From Symbiodinium natans (lineage: Eukaryota; Sar; Dinophyceae; Suessiales; Symbiodiniaceae): a stretch of DNA of 64,000 nucleotides. The first letter of the stretch is position 1; every line of letters starts with the position of its first letter. Both the position numbers and the translations under genes were made by a program. Positions 12,789-24,838 of this stretch are shown piece after piece. The notes beneath the pieces are model-generated. The model was given only the letters and a program-made list of their open reading frames with translations, did not search any database and had not been told where the DNA came from. The stretch lies in the NCBI GenBank assembly GCA_905221605.1, contig CAJNDS010000001.1, positions 1,887,525 through 1,951,524 of the forward strand, read 5' to 3'.

Positions 12789-13959
12789 GGGCTAGGATTC
12801 AAGCACGTGTGTGGCTGCGGGTTCAGGGCTTGGATGGTTTGGGGTTTGGGGTTTGGGGTTTTGGGTTTAGGACTTGGTTGCTTTAGGGTTGAGGTTTACA
12901 AGCCTTCCTACAGTTCAGTCTTGCGGGGCTTTATGAACCCTATCGCCCGGACATTACTTGAACGTAAGGTTTAGGGTTTAGGATTTAAGGTTTAGGGCTT
13001 GGGGTTTGGAATTTAGGGTTCAGGGTATGGGGTTTAGGGTTTAGGGTGTTTAAAGAGCCAGGGGAGAGCCTGCCAGGGCCGAGAGAGAACCAGGGTTTGG
13101 GGTTTAGGCGGTTCTATGCATAAACTGACTTGCTCGAAACGAGGCCAACCTAGTGGTTTCCGCAATTCGGGGGGGGGGGGGGGGTACCTTAATTGTCCTT
13201 CTCAAAAGGGAATCCTACTATTTAGGGGGTCCATGTTTTGGGACTAAACCCTAACCCCTGAACCCTGAACCCTGAACCCTGAACCCTGAACCCTAAACCC
13301 TGTTTTCGTAAACCTCCCATCTCGACCCGCCCCCGGTGGCAAAGGCTGGTGAATGAGGAGCTGGGTCCAGGAAAATCCGCGGTTTCCGCAGTGGCGTCGC
13401 TCCCTGCCCTAACTTCCCTCAGCCCTCAGAGACTAAACCCTTAAGTCACGTGGATGCCCGAAAAGCATCCCAAAATGTGCGGGAGCCTAGATGCTTTGCC
13501 AAAACTCTCCCAATAAAACCCCTTTAGGCCACAGAGCTGTTAACCCCGGGCCTTAAACCCTAAACCCTAAACTCTGCACCCTAAACCCTGAACCAAAAAC
13601 CCCGAACCCCAAACCCCAAACCCTATTCATCTCAATTACGGTCCCGACTACGGCACAGCGCTTTCGGGAGTGATGTGCTGCGGAAGCTCTCGGCCCTCAG
13701 TCCTCTTCCATGGCCATCTCATGCATGTGGATCCTGAAGCGTAGGGCTTGGGGTCTAGGGCTTAGGGTTTAGGGTTTAGGGTTTGGGGTTTGGGGTTTTG
13801 GGTTTAGGGGTTAGGGTCCGCCGACCCTGGCTGTTGGATGGGTTTGAGGAGGTGAAAACCTCCCTCTTTCCCTCCTTACCCCCCCAAAACCGGGGGGGGG
13901 GGGGGTAGGGGGGGTCGGCCCCCACACCCCCCCCCCCACCCCCCCCCCCACCCCAAACG

Positions 13960-15310
13960 TTTCACGGAACTCTGCCGAGCAGGCTGGGATGATCTTCGTT
14001 CCATGCGAGCGGGTTTTGGCCTCTCAACTATGCTCCAGCGGGGTCGGCGGCTTGAGCCGGAGGCTCTTAAATCCGGCCCCCGCGCGGCGGAGCCCGCATC
14101 GCACTAAAGCGCTAGCTTTAAGGGGCGAGCGCCCGAGCCGCCGACCCCGCCCCAAATTGCTTCAAATTCGCGCGGGGCCCTTCGGGAGGCCTCCAAAACG
14201 GCATCCAAGGGGGCGCAACACGCGGTGGTGCGAAAAGCACGAAAACCTCGTAAAAACCATGGGTTTTTACGAAAAACCGAGGCCACAAAACACCCGCAGC
14301 ACCCCATTAAACCCTCACGGGCGCGCATCATCGGCCCTAGCTTTTCACATGGGGCGCGCGCCAAGCCGAAACCACGTTTTTCAAGGTTTGGGGGGGTACC
14401 GGAAGCCCAAAACCAGGCGAGCATCATGAGCATCAGCAGCCCTGGCCCGCGGCCCCAAGGCAGTAAAAAACGCTGAAAAACGCTGAAATCACCGTAAATA
14501 CCGTGTTTTTATGAGGTTTTTCACGCGTGCCTCCGACCCCCACCCCTGTTGCCCTTGACCCGCCCCCAAAGCGCGCATCATCGAAACCCACGTCCGGGGG
14601 GGGTCTGCTGATGCTGCTGATGCGCGGGGGTCCGGCGCATCATCGAGCCATCGTTTCTCATGGGCTTTCGTGGGCCTCACGGGCCGACGGCCCAGAGACC
14701 CAGCTGATGCTCATGATGCTCGTTTTGGGGGGGGGTTCCAACAGCAGAAAACCTCGTAAATACCGAGTGTTTTGTGGGTCCACGTCAAAACGCCCCTAAA
14801 ATCGCTCATTTTACACGCTCGAACGGCTTCGTGCCTACAAACACCCGAACAGCAGGACCCCGAATGCCCTTAAGGGCATTCGGGGTCTTGCTTTTGGGGG
14901 TTTCGTGGGCACGCAAGCGTTCAAGCACATACAATCGGCGTGTTTAAGGGGGTTTTGGATGGCCTGGGGGAGGCCGCTGATGCTCATGATGCTCCCTTCC
15001 TGGGTCCCAAAAGGCTTCCCAAGCCCAAAAACACGTGTTTACAGCGTTTTCTGAAGGTTTTTCGAAGGCAAAACGCATGCATAGAATGCTTTTAAGGCCC
15101 CCAAACCAACCCCACTGATGCTCCTGATGCGGGTGCGCGCGCGCGCGCGCGCGCGCGCGCGGGGGGGGGGGGGGGGAGGGAGGGGGGGCGAAGGCAGGAG
15201 AAAGAGAGACAGAGAGAAGGAGAGGACAAAGACACGGGAAAGAGAAGACAGTGCCAAGGTTCAAGGTTTCGTGCTTTGGGGGGCGGGGGCCGGCCCGTGC
15301 CGCTAGGCCT
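13960..15310. repeat. GC-rich block of degenerate long repeats, no telomere motif
   Basis: 1.35 kb, the longest heptamer-free stretch in the first 18 kb. 'gctgatgctcatgatgctc' recurs at 14703, 14973 and (variant) 15113, with its complement at 14425. 'aaaacctcgtaaa' followed by 'accg' recurs at 14243, 14496 (variant) and 14749. It ends in (GC)n, G and GA tracts at 15130-15215. Open frames here (for example 13989-14429) are biased by GC content and are not accepted as genes. Confidence 0.6.
14856..14887. repeat. Perfect 32-bp palindrome
   Basis: GACCCCGAATGCCCTT followed by its exact complement with no loop. It would form a cruciform or an RNA hairpin. Confidence 0.97.
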
Positions 15311-15660
15311 GAAATTTAGGATTTAGGGTTTAGCGTTTGGGGTTTAGGGTTTAGGGCTTCGGGCTAGGGGTTTAGGTTTCAGGTTTGAGGCTGAGGGTTC
15401 AAGATCTGGAGATTAGTTGTTGAGGGGTCAGGGAGTAGTCGCCGTCCACCCATTACTTCTCTGTCCAATGTTGCTTCCTTGAGCCCTTAATCCTCTAGTT
15501 TGGGGCTGTAATAAGGATGTAGGGTGTGGGGTTTAGGGTTCCTAAACCCTAAACATCCCCAAACATCCCCAAACATCCCTAAACATCCCTAAACATCCCT
15601 AAACATCCCTAAACATCCATAAACATCCCTAAACATCTCTAAACCCTAAACCCTAAACCC

Positions 15661-16012
15661 GCAAGCGAAGCCAGACTCGCACCGAGCCACTCGGCTTGGC
15701 CGTACACGAACCTCACCCGTCGGAGGACCTCGGCCTGGGTGTTCAAGGGTCCAACGACTTAGGACAATGTGGGGGTAGAGGGTTTAGGGTTTAGGGTTTA
15801 GGGTTTAGGGTTTAGGGTTTAGGGCTTAGGGCTTAGGGCTTAGGGCTTAGGGCTTAGGGTTTAGGGCCTCAACCCTAAACCCTAAACTCGACTTCCACGG
15901 TTTGGGGCTTAGAAATTCTTGGAGATCAGGGTTTAGACTGACAAGGTCTGGGGCTTTTCCGAGATCCACAAATACCTGCTGTCTTGCGGGCGGTTTTGCC
16001 CTCTGATGGGGG
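15661..16012 (-). other. Two exon-like islands separated by an array
   Basis: 16012-15880 reads ARQQVFVDLGKAPDLVSLN with an AG acceptor. 15760-15661 reads AEVLRRVRFVYGQAEWLG after 'acccag|G'. The array between them (about 15780-15870) is TTTAGGG with a run of CTTAGGG. Same strand and similar signals suggest neighbouring exons of one unknown gene; phase was not tested. Confidence 0.28.
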
Positions 16013-17104
16013 ACCCTGAACCCCTAAACCCCTAAACCCCAAAACCCCTAAACCCCTAAACCCCCTAACCCCAGAACCCCCTAAACCCCAAAACCCCTAA
16101 ACCCCTAAACCCCTAAACCCCTAAGCCCCTAAACCCCGAAACCCCTAAACCCCTAAACCCCTAAACCCCTACACCCCTAAACCCTGAGATTATCGAACAT
16201 GTGGTACGTTTTGGGGATCCTACTATAATACTGAGCCTTGCACGTAGGGTACCCAGCAAGGCCCACACTAGAGAGAATCCCCAAACTAAGAGAACCTGGG
16301 TTTAGGGTTTAGGGTTTAGGGCTTAGGGCTTAGGATTTTGGGTTTAGGGTTTAGGGTTTCTACTTGGGTCTTAAAGGGGTTCCCATATAGTAGCTTTAGG
16401 GCCCAAGTATATGCTTCGAGGTACATTGGACGCTGAGGGAAGTGAAGGGTTGCTGTACTAGGGTTTAGGGTTTAGGGTCTAGGGTCTAGGGTGTTGTGAA
16501 GGTTAACCTTTCGGGTTTAGGGTCGAGTTTAACAGACAGAGAGAAACCGCTCATCTCGGTCTCAACCCTAAAGGTCTAAACCCTAAACCCTAGACCCTAG
16601 ACCCTAAACCCTAAACCCCTAACCCCTTAACCCTAAACCCTAAACCCCCCCCCCCCCCCCCCCGAAAAAAAAAAAAAAAACGGCCTTGAGGCTGGCATTC
16701 TGCGCCGGTGGACCACTGATCCCAAGCTCCTCGGCGGCGCTTGATTGGGGTTTAGGGTTTAGGGGTTAGGGGTTTTGGGGTTTTGGGGTTTGGGGTTTAG
16801 GGTTTAGGGTTTAGGGTTTGGGGTTTGGGGGAAGGGGGGGCTGGGGTGGGGGGGCCAGGGCTTCTTGGGGTTTAGAGCTTTGGGGGTTTAGGGGTTTTGG
16901 GCTGTGCAAGGCCTAGGGTTCAGGGTATTCAGGGTTAAGGGCTTTTGGGCTTGTGGTTTTAGGTTTAGTGTTTTAAGAGCTTAGGGTTGTAAGTTTTAGG
17001 TGGTTAGGGTTCAGGGTGGTTTTTAGATTTTTTTCGGGCTGTTGTTCAGGTTTTAAGGTTTAAGGTTTGGGCTTAGGGTTTCAAGGTTTCGGGAAAATGG
17101 GTTT

Positions 17105-17186
17105 CTGGGCTTAGGCTTGTACATACATATGTGTATGTATATACATGCATGTACAGAAAAGTCTGTACATATACATATACATACAT

Positions 17187-17223
<37 letters not shown>

Positions 17224-17310
17224 TATATACATATATATATATATACATATATATATATACATATATATATATATCTGCATGTATATATATATATATGTAT
17301 GTGTGTGTAT
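17105..17310. repeat. TA/CATA microsatellite
   Basis: (TA)n and TATACA repeats; the YIYIYI frames on both strands come from it. Shorter AT microsatellites are at 2510-2575, 20970-21050 and 53828-53846. Confidence 0.95.
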
Positions 17311-18636
17311 GAGCAGCCGTCAACCAGATTCCTGGCCGCTAAGAAGCCGGGCGGTACGAACATGTTCGAATTGACACCCCGTGCCCGCGTGATGCCAAGG
17401 TGCGCTGGGCTGTTGGGATGTTGGGGCATGCCGGGTTGGCCTTTAATACATAGGGTCCCTTTTAACCCCAAAAAAGGAATGATATCAAATATCTCAAAAG
17501 CCAGCCTAGCTTAGAGATCAGAGTTTGAGATTCAGGCCTTCGGGTTTCGGATAACCCTAAACCCTAAACCCTACACCCTAAACCCTAAACCCTAAATCCC
17601 GGAACGATAAAAACCCGAAGCATTCAAGGACAAGCGGCGATGGTCGGCCGAGGGTTCACGCCCTCGCCATTGTCTAGCCTTGGGACTCTCTATGCGGTTT
17701 AGGATTTAGGGTTAAGGGTTTAGGGTTTTGGGTTTTGGGTTTAGGGTTGGGAGTAAGGACTAGGGTTTAGTGTTTCGCCATAGGGTCCCCCCCCCCCCCC
17801 AAGAAAGGGGTCAAAGGGGATTAAGGTCTAGAGATTTTAGGGTTGAGGATTTAGGGCGGTGGGTTTAGAGTTTGGTGGGAAGGTTTTGCTAGGATTGTGC
17901 ATGTTGCGGACTTCTGAAATCTGGATTTTGGTTCCAGCAGAGCTTCGTACTGCGGGCACACAGTTTTCCCCTTGATCGTCCGCTTCGCAGCAACGCTCCT
18001 AAGTATAGTAATACCAGATAAACCCCAAACCCTAAACCCCTAAACCCCTAAACCCCAAAACCCAAGTCCGAAACCCTAAACTCCATCCTTTGCGCCCTGA
18101 TTGGTTTCCCGTGGCCAAGGCGGTGGATGGAGAGTTGAGATTTTACCCTAAACCCTAAACCCTAAACCCTAAACCCTAAACCCTAAACCCTAAACCCTAA
18201 ACCCTAAACCCTAAACCCTAACTTGGCGTTAGGGAGTTGACCACTGTATGTTCACCCAGTCTTCAGCGGCTGAAGGTCCAGTCCTGCGGCTGAAATGTGA
18301 AACGAAGATTGTGAGCCAGTCCTCCGTGTTCCGAGCGCGCACACCCTAAACCCTAAACCCTAAACCCTAAACCCTAAACCCTAAACCCTAAACCCTAAAG
18401 CCTAAAGCCTAAAGCCTAAACCCTAAACCCTAAACCCTAAACCCTAAACCCTAAACCCTAAACCCTAAACCCTAAACCCTAAACGTAACGTTGGAGCTCT
18501 CAGCTGCTGCGGGCCGCTGAGAAAGAGCTGCAATCTGAATCTGCTCTGCCAGGGCCCTGGCCAAACGACTGCTGTCACGGCCAGGGCGTAGGGTTTAGGG
18601 CTTAGGGTTTAGGGTTTAGGGCTTAGGGTTTAGGGT

Positions 18637-18706
18637 TGAGGGTTGAGGGTTTAGGGTTTAGGGTTTAGGGTTTAGCGTTGAGGGTTGAGGGTTGAGGGTT
18701 TAGCGT

Positions 18707-18780
<74 letters not shown>

Positions 18781-18790
18781 CGTTGAGGGT
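18637..18790 (+). repeat. TTGAGGG variant array
   Basis: A block of TTGAGGG heptamers bounded by TTTAGGG, with occasional TTTAGCG. Similar single-variant blocks occur elsewhere: CTTAGGG at 49950-50118 and 56275-56365, TTTGGGG at 25430-25505 and 44655-44725, TTCAGGG at 41255-41335, TTTAGGC at 22062-22112, and AGGGCTTT octamers at 44900-44975. Confidence 0.92.
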
Positions 18791-19159
18791 TTAGGGTTTA
18801 GGGTTTAGGGTTTAGGGTTTAGGGTAAGGTTTGGGGTTCGTAGGGGCTTAAAGCGGCTTAGTTCTATTGCAAGGGTCACTTCTTTCGAAGACAGAACCGA
18901 TGGACACCCCAGAATCACCTCCTTACAGTAGGTCGTCTACTTGTCTAGGAGGCCAAGAAAACCCTAACAACCCCGTGTTTCAGGGTTTTCGGTCTAGGGT
19001 TTAGGGTTTAGGGTTTAGGGTTTAGGGTTTAGGGTTTAGGGTTTAGGGTTTAGGGTTTAGGGTTTAGGGTTTAGGGTTTAGGGTTTAGGGTTTAGGGTTT
19101 AGGGTTTAGGGTTGAAAAACAAAAGGCTCCTCAACCCCGAGCCCTTTCAGAACTTTTGC

Positions 19160-22100
19160 CCGCGCAACTCCAGCAGCTCGATGGCGCCGCCGCTGACCGA
19201 CAGGAAAGGGGTGATGGTGTCGAGCACCTCCTCGATGCCCTCCTGGGAGCGGGAGGGAGCCCTAAACCCTAAACCCTAAACCCTAAACCCTAAACCCTAA
19301 ACCCTAAACCCTAAACCCTAAACCCTAAACCCTAAACCCTAAACCCTAAACCCTAAACCCTAAACCCTAAACCCTAAACCCTAAACCCTAAACCCTAAAC
19401 CCTAGCCCTAAACCCTAAACCCTAAACCCTAAACCCTACACCCCATGCGTGCGGGCGCAGGTCCTCTGTAGGGACTTTGAACCCTGGCATGACGGCCTGG
19501 CGGAGGGCTTAGGGCCTGGGGTTTGTGGTGTAGGGTTTAGGGTTTGGGGTTTAGGGTTTAGGGGCTAGGGTTTAGGGTTTAGGGTTTAGGGTTTAGGGTT
19601 TAGGGTTTAGGGTTTAGGGGTTAGGGTTTAGGGTCTAGGGTTTAGGGTATAGTTTAGGGTTTAGGGCCTGGGGTGTTTATGGTGTAGGGTTTGAGGACCG
19701 ACCATCCGAAACTGAAAGCCCAAAAACCATCATGGGCGAGGCCAAAACTACTAATTGCTTAACCCCGTAAGGGTAGCAGAGGGAGTATTATTTGTTTACT
19801 CTTTTGGGGTTCTTAACCAAGCAGTAGAAAACAGTATAGCCGGCCTCGACTTCGTAGATCTCTGGAAAACGGTCAAGCATCGTCCTGCGACGGTCTCGCT
19901 CTCTTGCTGTTGTGCTTGCAAAGACACTCTAGGGTTCAGGGTTTCGGGTTCCTGAAACCGTAAATCCCAAACCCTACACCCTAAACCCCAAACCCCAAAC
20001 CCTAAACCTGAAACCCCAAAGCACAAAGATAAGGAAAAGGGCAGCCGCTGTCTGAATTTGGGTTTGGAGGTTTGGGGGTTCAGGGCTTAGGCAGCCTAAA
20101 TCCGACACCCTACACGCTGAACCCCTAAACCCCTAACCCTAAACCCCACCTTAAACCCTAAACCCTAAGCCCTAAACCCTAAAAACCCTAAAAGCCCTTA
20201 AAACCCCCTAAAACCCTACACCCTTCACCCTACACACTAAAAACCTAAACCCTAAACCCTAAACTCTAATCCACCTTGGACTCTGCGGTCCTTTCGATGC
20301 CCATCTTGACGGTAATGGCAGATGAGGAGCAGGAGGCGCAGCTTCCTTGAGGGTTGAGGGTTTAGGGTTTAGGGTTTAGGGTTTTTGGTTTGGGGTTTTT
20401 GGTTTGGGGTTTGGGGTTTAGGGTGTGGTCCAGGGCGAATGTTCAAGAACGTTCTGGAGGTCAGCAGCATTCCGGAAGACCAGGATTGACTGCCATGTGT
20501 CACGATCGCGAAGGCGAGCCCAGTGGTCTAGCATTGTGTCGGCCAGGGTAACTGTCTTGCCACCACCATGGGGGCTTGTGAGCCAACAGGCACGTTTTTT
20601 TCACCAGAACAGCCCTGAGCGCAGCTGGGTTTAGGGTTTAGGGTTTAGGGATTAGGGATTAGGGTTTAGGGTTTAGGGTTTAGGGTCTAGGGTTTAGGGT
20701 TTAGGGTTTGAGTTTAGCGTTTCGGGTCATTGTACATGCGTCAGCACGCCGGCACCGGACTGGGAATGCAAGTCATGCCCGCGGCCCTAAACCCTAAACC
20801 TAAAACCCTAAACCCTAAACCCTAAACCCTAAACCCTAAACCCTAAACCCTAAACCCTAAACCCTAAACCCCCTAAGCCCTAAAGCCCCACCCCGAAACC
20901 CCTATCTCTATGAGCAGCCCAGAGTCCTTATATTTTAACCCCTCAACCCGAAAAACAAATAAATAAACATAAATATATATATATATATATATATATACTT
21001 ATTTATTTATTTATACTTATATTTATATTTAGATATTTATATTTAAAATTCATTTATACTACGCGCAAACCCTCTATCCCTATAAGGCCTAAACCCGAAA
21101 CTCCTAAACCAGAGTTTAGGTTTGGGGTTTATTTAGGCCTTAGGGGTTAGGGTTTAGGGTTTAGGGTTTAAGGTTTAGGGTTTAGGGTTTAGGGTTTAGG
21201 GTTTAGGGTTTAGGGTTTAGGGTTTAGGGTTTAGGGTTTAGGGTTTAGGGTTTAGGGTTTAGGGTTTAGGTTTAGTGTTAAGGGTTTAGGGTTTAGGGTT
21301 TAGGGTGGGGTTAGGGGTTAGGGTTTAGGGTTTGGTTTTAGGCCTTAGGGGTTTAGGGGTATAGGGGATTAGGGGTTTAGGGGTTATAGGTTTTAGGGTT
21401 ATAGGGTTTAGGGGATTAGGGTTAGGGTGTCTAGGGGGTTTAGGGGTTTAGGGGTCTAGGGGTTTAGGGGTTTAGGGGTTTAGGGGTTTGGGGGTTTAGG
21501 GGTTTAGGGGTCTAGGGGTTTGGGGGTTTAGGGGTCTAGGGGTTTAGGGGTCAAGGGGTTTAGGGGTTTAGGGGTTTAGGGGTTTAGGGGTCTAGGGGTT
21601 TAGGGGTTTAGGGGTGTTAGAGGTTTAGGGTTGAGGGGTTTTAGAGGTTTAGGGTTGAGGGGTTGAGAGGTTGAGGGGTTGAGGGGTTTAGGCTTTAGGG
21701 TTTAAGGTTTAGGGTTTAGGGTTTAGGGTTTAGGGTTTAGGGTTTAGGGTTTAGGGTTTAGGGTTTAGGGTTTAGGGTGTAGGGGTTAGCGTGAACACTA
21801 AACACGAAACCCCTAAAAAGCGAAAGCGGGCCTTGCATCTCAAGTCGGAGGATGGGTCCTTCGATCTCGATCAGCTTGCAGTCGCCTGGCACCAAAGGGT
21901 TTGGGGCTTAGGGGTTTGGGGCGTTTAGGGTTTGGATGGGTTTCGGGTTTAGGGTTTGGGGTTTAGGGTTTAGGGTCTAGGGTCTAGGGTGTAGGGTTTA
22001 GGGTTTAGGATTCGGGGTTTAGGGTTTAGGGTTTAGGGTTTAGGGTTTAGGGTTTAGGGTTTAGGCTTTAGGCTTTAGGCTTTAGGCTTTAGGCTTTAGG

Positions 22101-23099
22101 CTTTAGGCTTTAGGGTTTAGGGTTTAGGGTTTAGGGTTTAGGGTTTAGGGTTTAGGGTTTAGGGCTGGGTTTTGGGTGTTTTTCAGGGTTTAGGGTTTAG
22201 ATGGTCTTGCAGTGCTTAGGGGATTGCGGGCTTTTGAGGCTTAGGAGCCGTTCGGGTATGGGAGTTTAAGAATTCGGAGGTTGAGGGGACTACCGGTTGC
22301 AGGTCCTCCCTCATACCTCATCCCTACACCCTAAACCCTCAACCCCAAAACCTAAACCCTAGACCCTGAACCCCAAACCCTAGACCCTAGACCCTAGACC
22401 CTAAACCCTAAACCCTAAACCCTAGACCCTAGACCCTAGACCCTACCCCACCCACCGCGCCACACGGAGAACTTGTGAGGCACTAGGAAAATCTTCCAAC
22501 CTTCAGAGCTCCTCAGAGCTCTGCTTAACACCAATCTTAGGGTTTAGGGTTTAGGGTTTAGGGTTTAGGGTTTAGGGTTTAGGGTTTAGGGTTTAGGGTT
22601 TAGGGTTTAGGGTTTAGGGTTTAGGGTTTAGGGTTTAGGGTTTAGGGTTTAGGGTTTAGGGTTTAGAGAACAGCGCAGCGCATGAAACTCACTAAGGTAC
22701 GAACGAAACCGGGGCTAATAGTAACATTTTCTTTACGCCGCGGAATTATTACCATTACTCACGTGAGCCAATAAGAAAAGAGTGAAACGAATACGGGCCC
22801 CGCAAACACACTCCTTGTCATGCGGCCTTTTCTGTTCTCTTCTTGGCCGCTCTTAACATACTAGTTTTATGAAGTGAAGGAAAAGGCAAGAGGGTTTAGG
22901 TTGCGTGCTTCTGCGAACGACGAAACACAGGAAGAGAATTATGTGCGTGCGTTCGTTCTCCATAACGCGCTCTTAATGCAACTCCAAAGAGCCCATAAAA
23001 TAGATTCCAAATTTGGGCTTTTTGCACATTCATTAACTTAATGCCAAATATAGTGTATTGAAAACGGCCCGTTCATACGCTAATGGAAACCCTACACCC

Positions 23100-23130
<31 letters not shown>

Positions 23131-23998
23131 AAAAAAAAAAAAAAAACCTCAAAACCCTAAACCAACACCCTAAAGTCCGAAAACCCGAAGACCCTAAACC
23201 CAAACCCTAAAACCCTCAACCCGCAACCCTGAACAACCTTCAGCCCTGAGCCTAAACCCTAAACCCAACTCCACTCACCTCCGTCTTTCTGCAGGTAAGG
23301 CCGGAGTTCATCCAAGACCACCCTCGGGGGCTTGAGGGTGGAACTTGCAGGGTTTCGATGGTAGGGTTTAGTGTTTAGGGCCGTTTAGGGTTTGGAGTTT
23401 AGGGTTTTGGGTTTAGGGTTTAGGTCTTAGGGTTTAGGGTACAGGGTTTTGGTTGAAGGTGCTTTTTGTAGCAGACACCCCCAAACTCGTTTTGTAAGCC
23501 CAGCCCCCCCCCCGAACAGAGATCCAAATTTGGAACGACCCCCCTATATACAGATCTGCACCCCTCAACCCTGAACCCTACCGCCCTAAACCCTAAGCCC
23601 TACGGCCCTATACCCTAAACCCTACTGCCTTAAACCCAAACCCTACTACCCTAAACCCTAAACCCCAAAGGCAAGAAGCCGAGCAACAGGGTTGAGGGGC
23701 TTACAGGGAAGTAAAAACAGCGGCCTTTGATGGGAGTTGGGGGCGTGGCACGTCATCAAGAATGAAAACCCCTAAACCCTAACCCTGAACCCTAAACCCT
23801 GCACCCTCAGAACCCTAAACCCTCAACCCTAACTTAGAGAACGACCCTACCAAGCAGTCCATAAACCCTCTCACCCCCATAAACCCTCGACCCTAAACCC
23901 TAAACCCCAAACCCCTAAACCCTAAACGCCACGAAGATAACCCTCTAGCTGGGGGAGGTGCTCGACGTTCTCCTCTGTCAGGGCCATCTTGGGCTTTC
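19160..23998 (-). CDS. NFU/NifU-type iron-sulfur scaffold protein, seven exons, 5' end not found
   Basis: Spliced gene assembled by reading unique islands between telomere-motif arrays. Exons in transcript order: 23998-23962, 23322-23279, 21885-21832, 20345-20291, 19884-19845, 19496-19464, 19242-19160. All six junctions keep phase. Domain 1 reads MALTEENVE, VVLDELRPYLQKDGG, KLIEIEGPILRLEMQ, GSCASCSSSAITVKMGIER, with the CxxC (CASC) that binds a bridging cluster in NifU domains. A linker (LDRFPEIYEVE, AVMPGFKVPTE) leads into a second, degenerate NifU domain (EGIEEVLDTITPFLSVSGG, AIELLEL), the layout of plastid NFU proteins. The family donates Fe-S clusters to apoproteins. Donors are GC, GT, GC, GA, GC, GA and every acceptor is AG|G. 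The leader or targeting exons and the end of domain 2 are unresolved: after LELRG the frame reaches TGA at once, or splices onward, perhaps to 18840-18921. Identity is secure from motif order; organelle is inference. Confidence 0.9.
19261..19438 (-). repeat. Telomere-type array forming almost a whole NFU intron
   Basis: About 25 near-perfect CCCTAAA units on the plus strand, so TTTAGGG in the gene's sense. It fills about 178 of the 221 nt between NFU exons 19496-19464 and 19242-19160. Only short unique ends carry the GA donor and the pyrimidine-rich acceptor. Confidence 0.95.
20420..20640 (-). pseudogene. Frameshifted P-loop NTPase (helicase-like) fragment inside an NFU intron
   Basis: On the minus strand one frame reads ALRAVLVKKTCLL. 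A one-base shift later it continues TSPHGGGKTVTLADTML, then a helical, charged stretch ending LQNVLEH. The GGGKT resembles the Walker A loop of helicase-type ATPases, although the first glycine of GxxxxGK is Ser here. The pieces cannot be translated without the shift, and no splice signals fit, so it looks like a decayed fragment of a longer, perhaps mobile or multicopy, gene. It lies wholly within the NFU intron between 21832 and 20345, on the same strand. The exact family is unknown. Confidence 0.45.
21429..21610 (+). repeat. TTTAGGGG octamer array
   Basis: About 20 units of TTTAGGGG with TCTAGGGG and TTTGGGGG variants. The complementary octamer CCCCTAAA is at 16015-16180 and 40440-40550. 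Confidence 0.92.
22660..23090. other. AT-rich heptamer-free stretch inside an NFU intron
   Basis: About 430 bp with no telomere motif, ending at the C23-A26 tract. Contains 'attaccattactcacgtgag' and 'cattaacttaatgcc' blocks. No open frame longer than 60 codons and no recognised element. Confidence 0.6.
23097..23146. repeat. C23-A26 homopolymer junction
   Basis: A run of about 23 C is followed directly by about 26 A. Similar junctions: C/G/A at 16647-16680, T/G at 54100-54171 (two rounds) and 60318-60380. Long pure G or C runs also at 3317-3344, 10310-10355 and 41083-41100. Confidence 0.9.
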
Positions 23999-24753
23999 CT
24001 GGCAGCTTTCGGGGTTTAGGGTTTAGGGTTTAGGGTTTAGGGTTTAGGGTTTAGGGTTTAGGGTTTAGGGTTTAGGGTTTAGGGTTTAGGGTTTAGGGTT
24101 TAGAGTTTAGGGTGCGGGTCAGGGCTACAGCACACCCAAGAGATTGTCGCAAACAACGGCATGACTGAATAAAACCTTCAAGCCCGAAACCTATCACTCC
24201 AAGTCCACCAAAACCCCGACAAAAGGCCTAGAAAACTCACAGCGCCCGTTGCTACTTGGGCGAGGGTTCTCGCGTCGGATACGCATCCTACACCCTACGC
24301 CCTACGCCCTACACCCTAATCCCTAACCCTTAAACCCTAAACCCTAAACCCTAAACCCTAAACCCTAAACCCCAAGCATATGACACACGGGCCTTGCTGC
24401 ACTCCGTCTTTGAAAGGGCTCTCAATCTCGGCCCGGCGGAGCACCCTGCTTCGAGAGGGTTTAAGGAGCCCGGGGGGGGAGGGGTTTAGGGTTTAGGGTT
24501 TAGGGTTTAGGGTTTAGGGTTTAGGGTTTAGGGTATAGGGTGTAGGGTTTAGGGTTGAGGGTTGAGGGTTGAGGGTTTAGGGCTTAGGGTTTAGGGTTTC
24601 GGGTTTAGGGTTTAGGGCTTGGGGTTTGGGGTTTGGGGTTTAGGGCTTAGGGTTGCAATAAACGTGTTCGAGACCTCAGACCTGAGGTTCCTAAAACGCC
24701 CAAGGTCCAAAGAACAACTGGCTCATGCAAGCCCATATGAAGTAGGGTATATA

Positions 24754-24830
24754 TTTCTTGTACCCCCAAAAGGACACCCAAGGTATACACTCACCAATAT
24801 GAAAAAGGAACCTTATATACACTCACCAAA
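24754..24830. repeat. Family I dispersed repeat
   Basis: 'tacccccaaaaggacaccca' and 'cttatatacactcaccaa' are shared with 29425-29520, where the last part is itself duplicated. Confidence 0.65.
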
Positions 24831-24838
24831 AACAGTAA

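Noticed and set aside
13989-14433. 146- and 109-residue ORFs
   Set aside because: Open by GC composition inside a degenerate repeat block; no protein-like pattern or domain.
17053-17374. Tyr/Ile-rich ORFs
   Set aside because: Frames through TA/CATA microsatellite.
18229-18590. Two plus-strand frames (LRLKCETKIVSQSSVF and LLRAAEKELQSESALPG) as exons of another gene
   Set aside because: Minus frames of the same islands are equally open and continue the NFU strand. Left unassigned.
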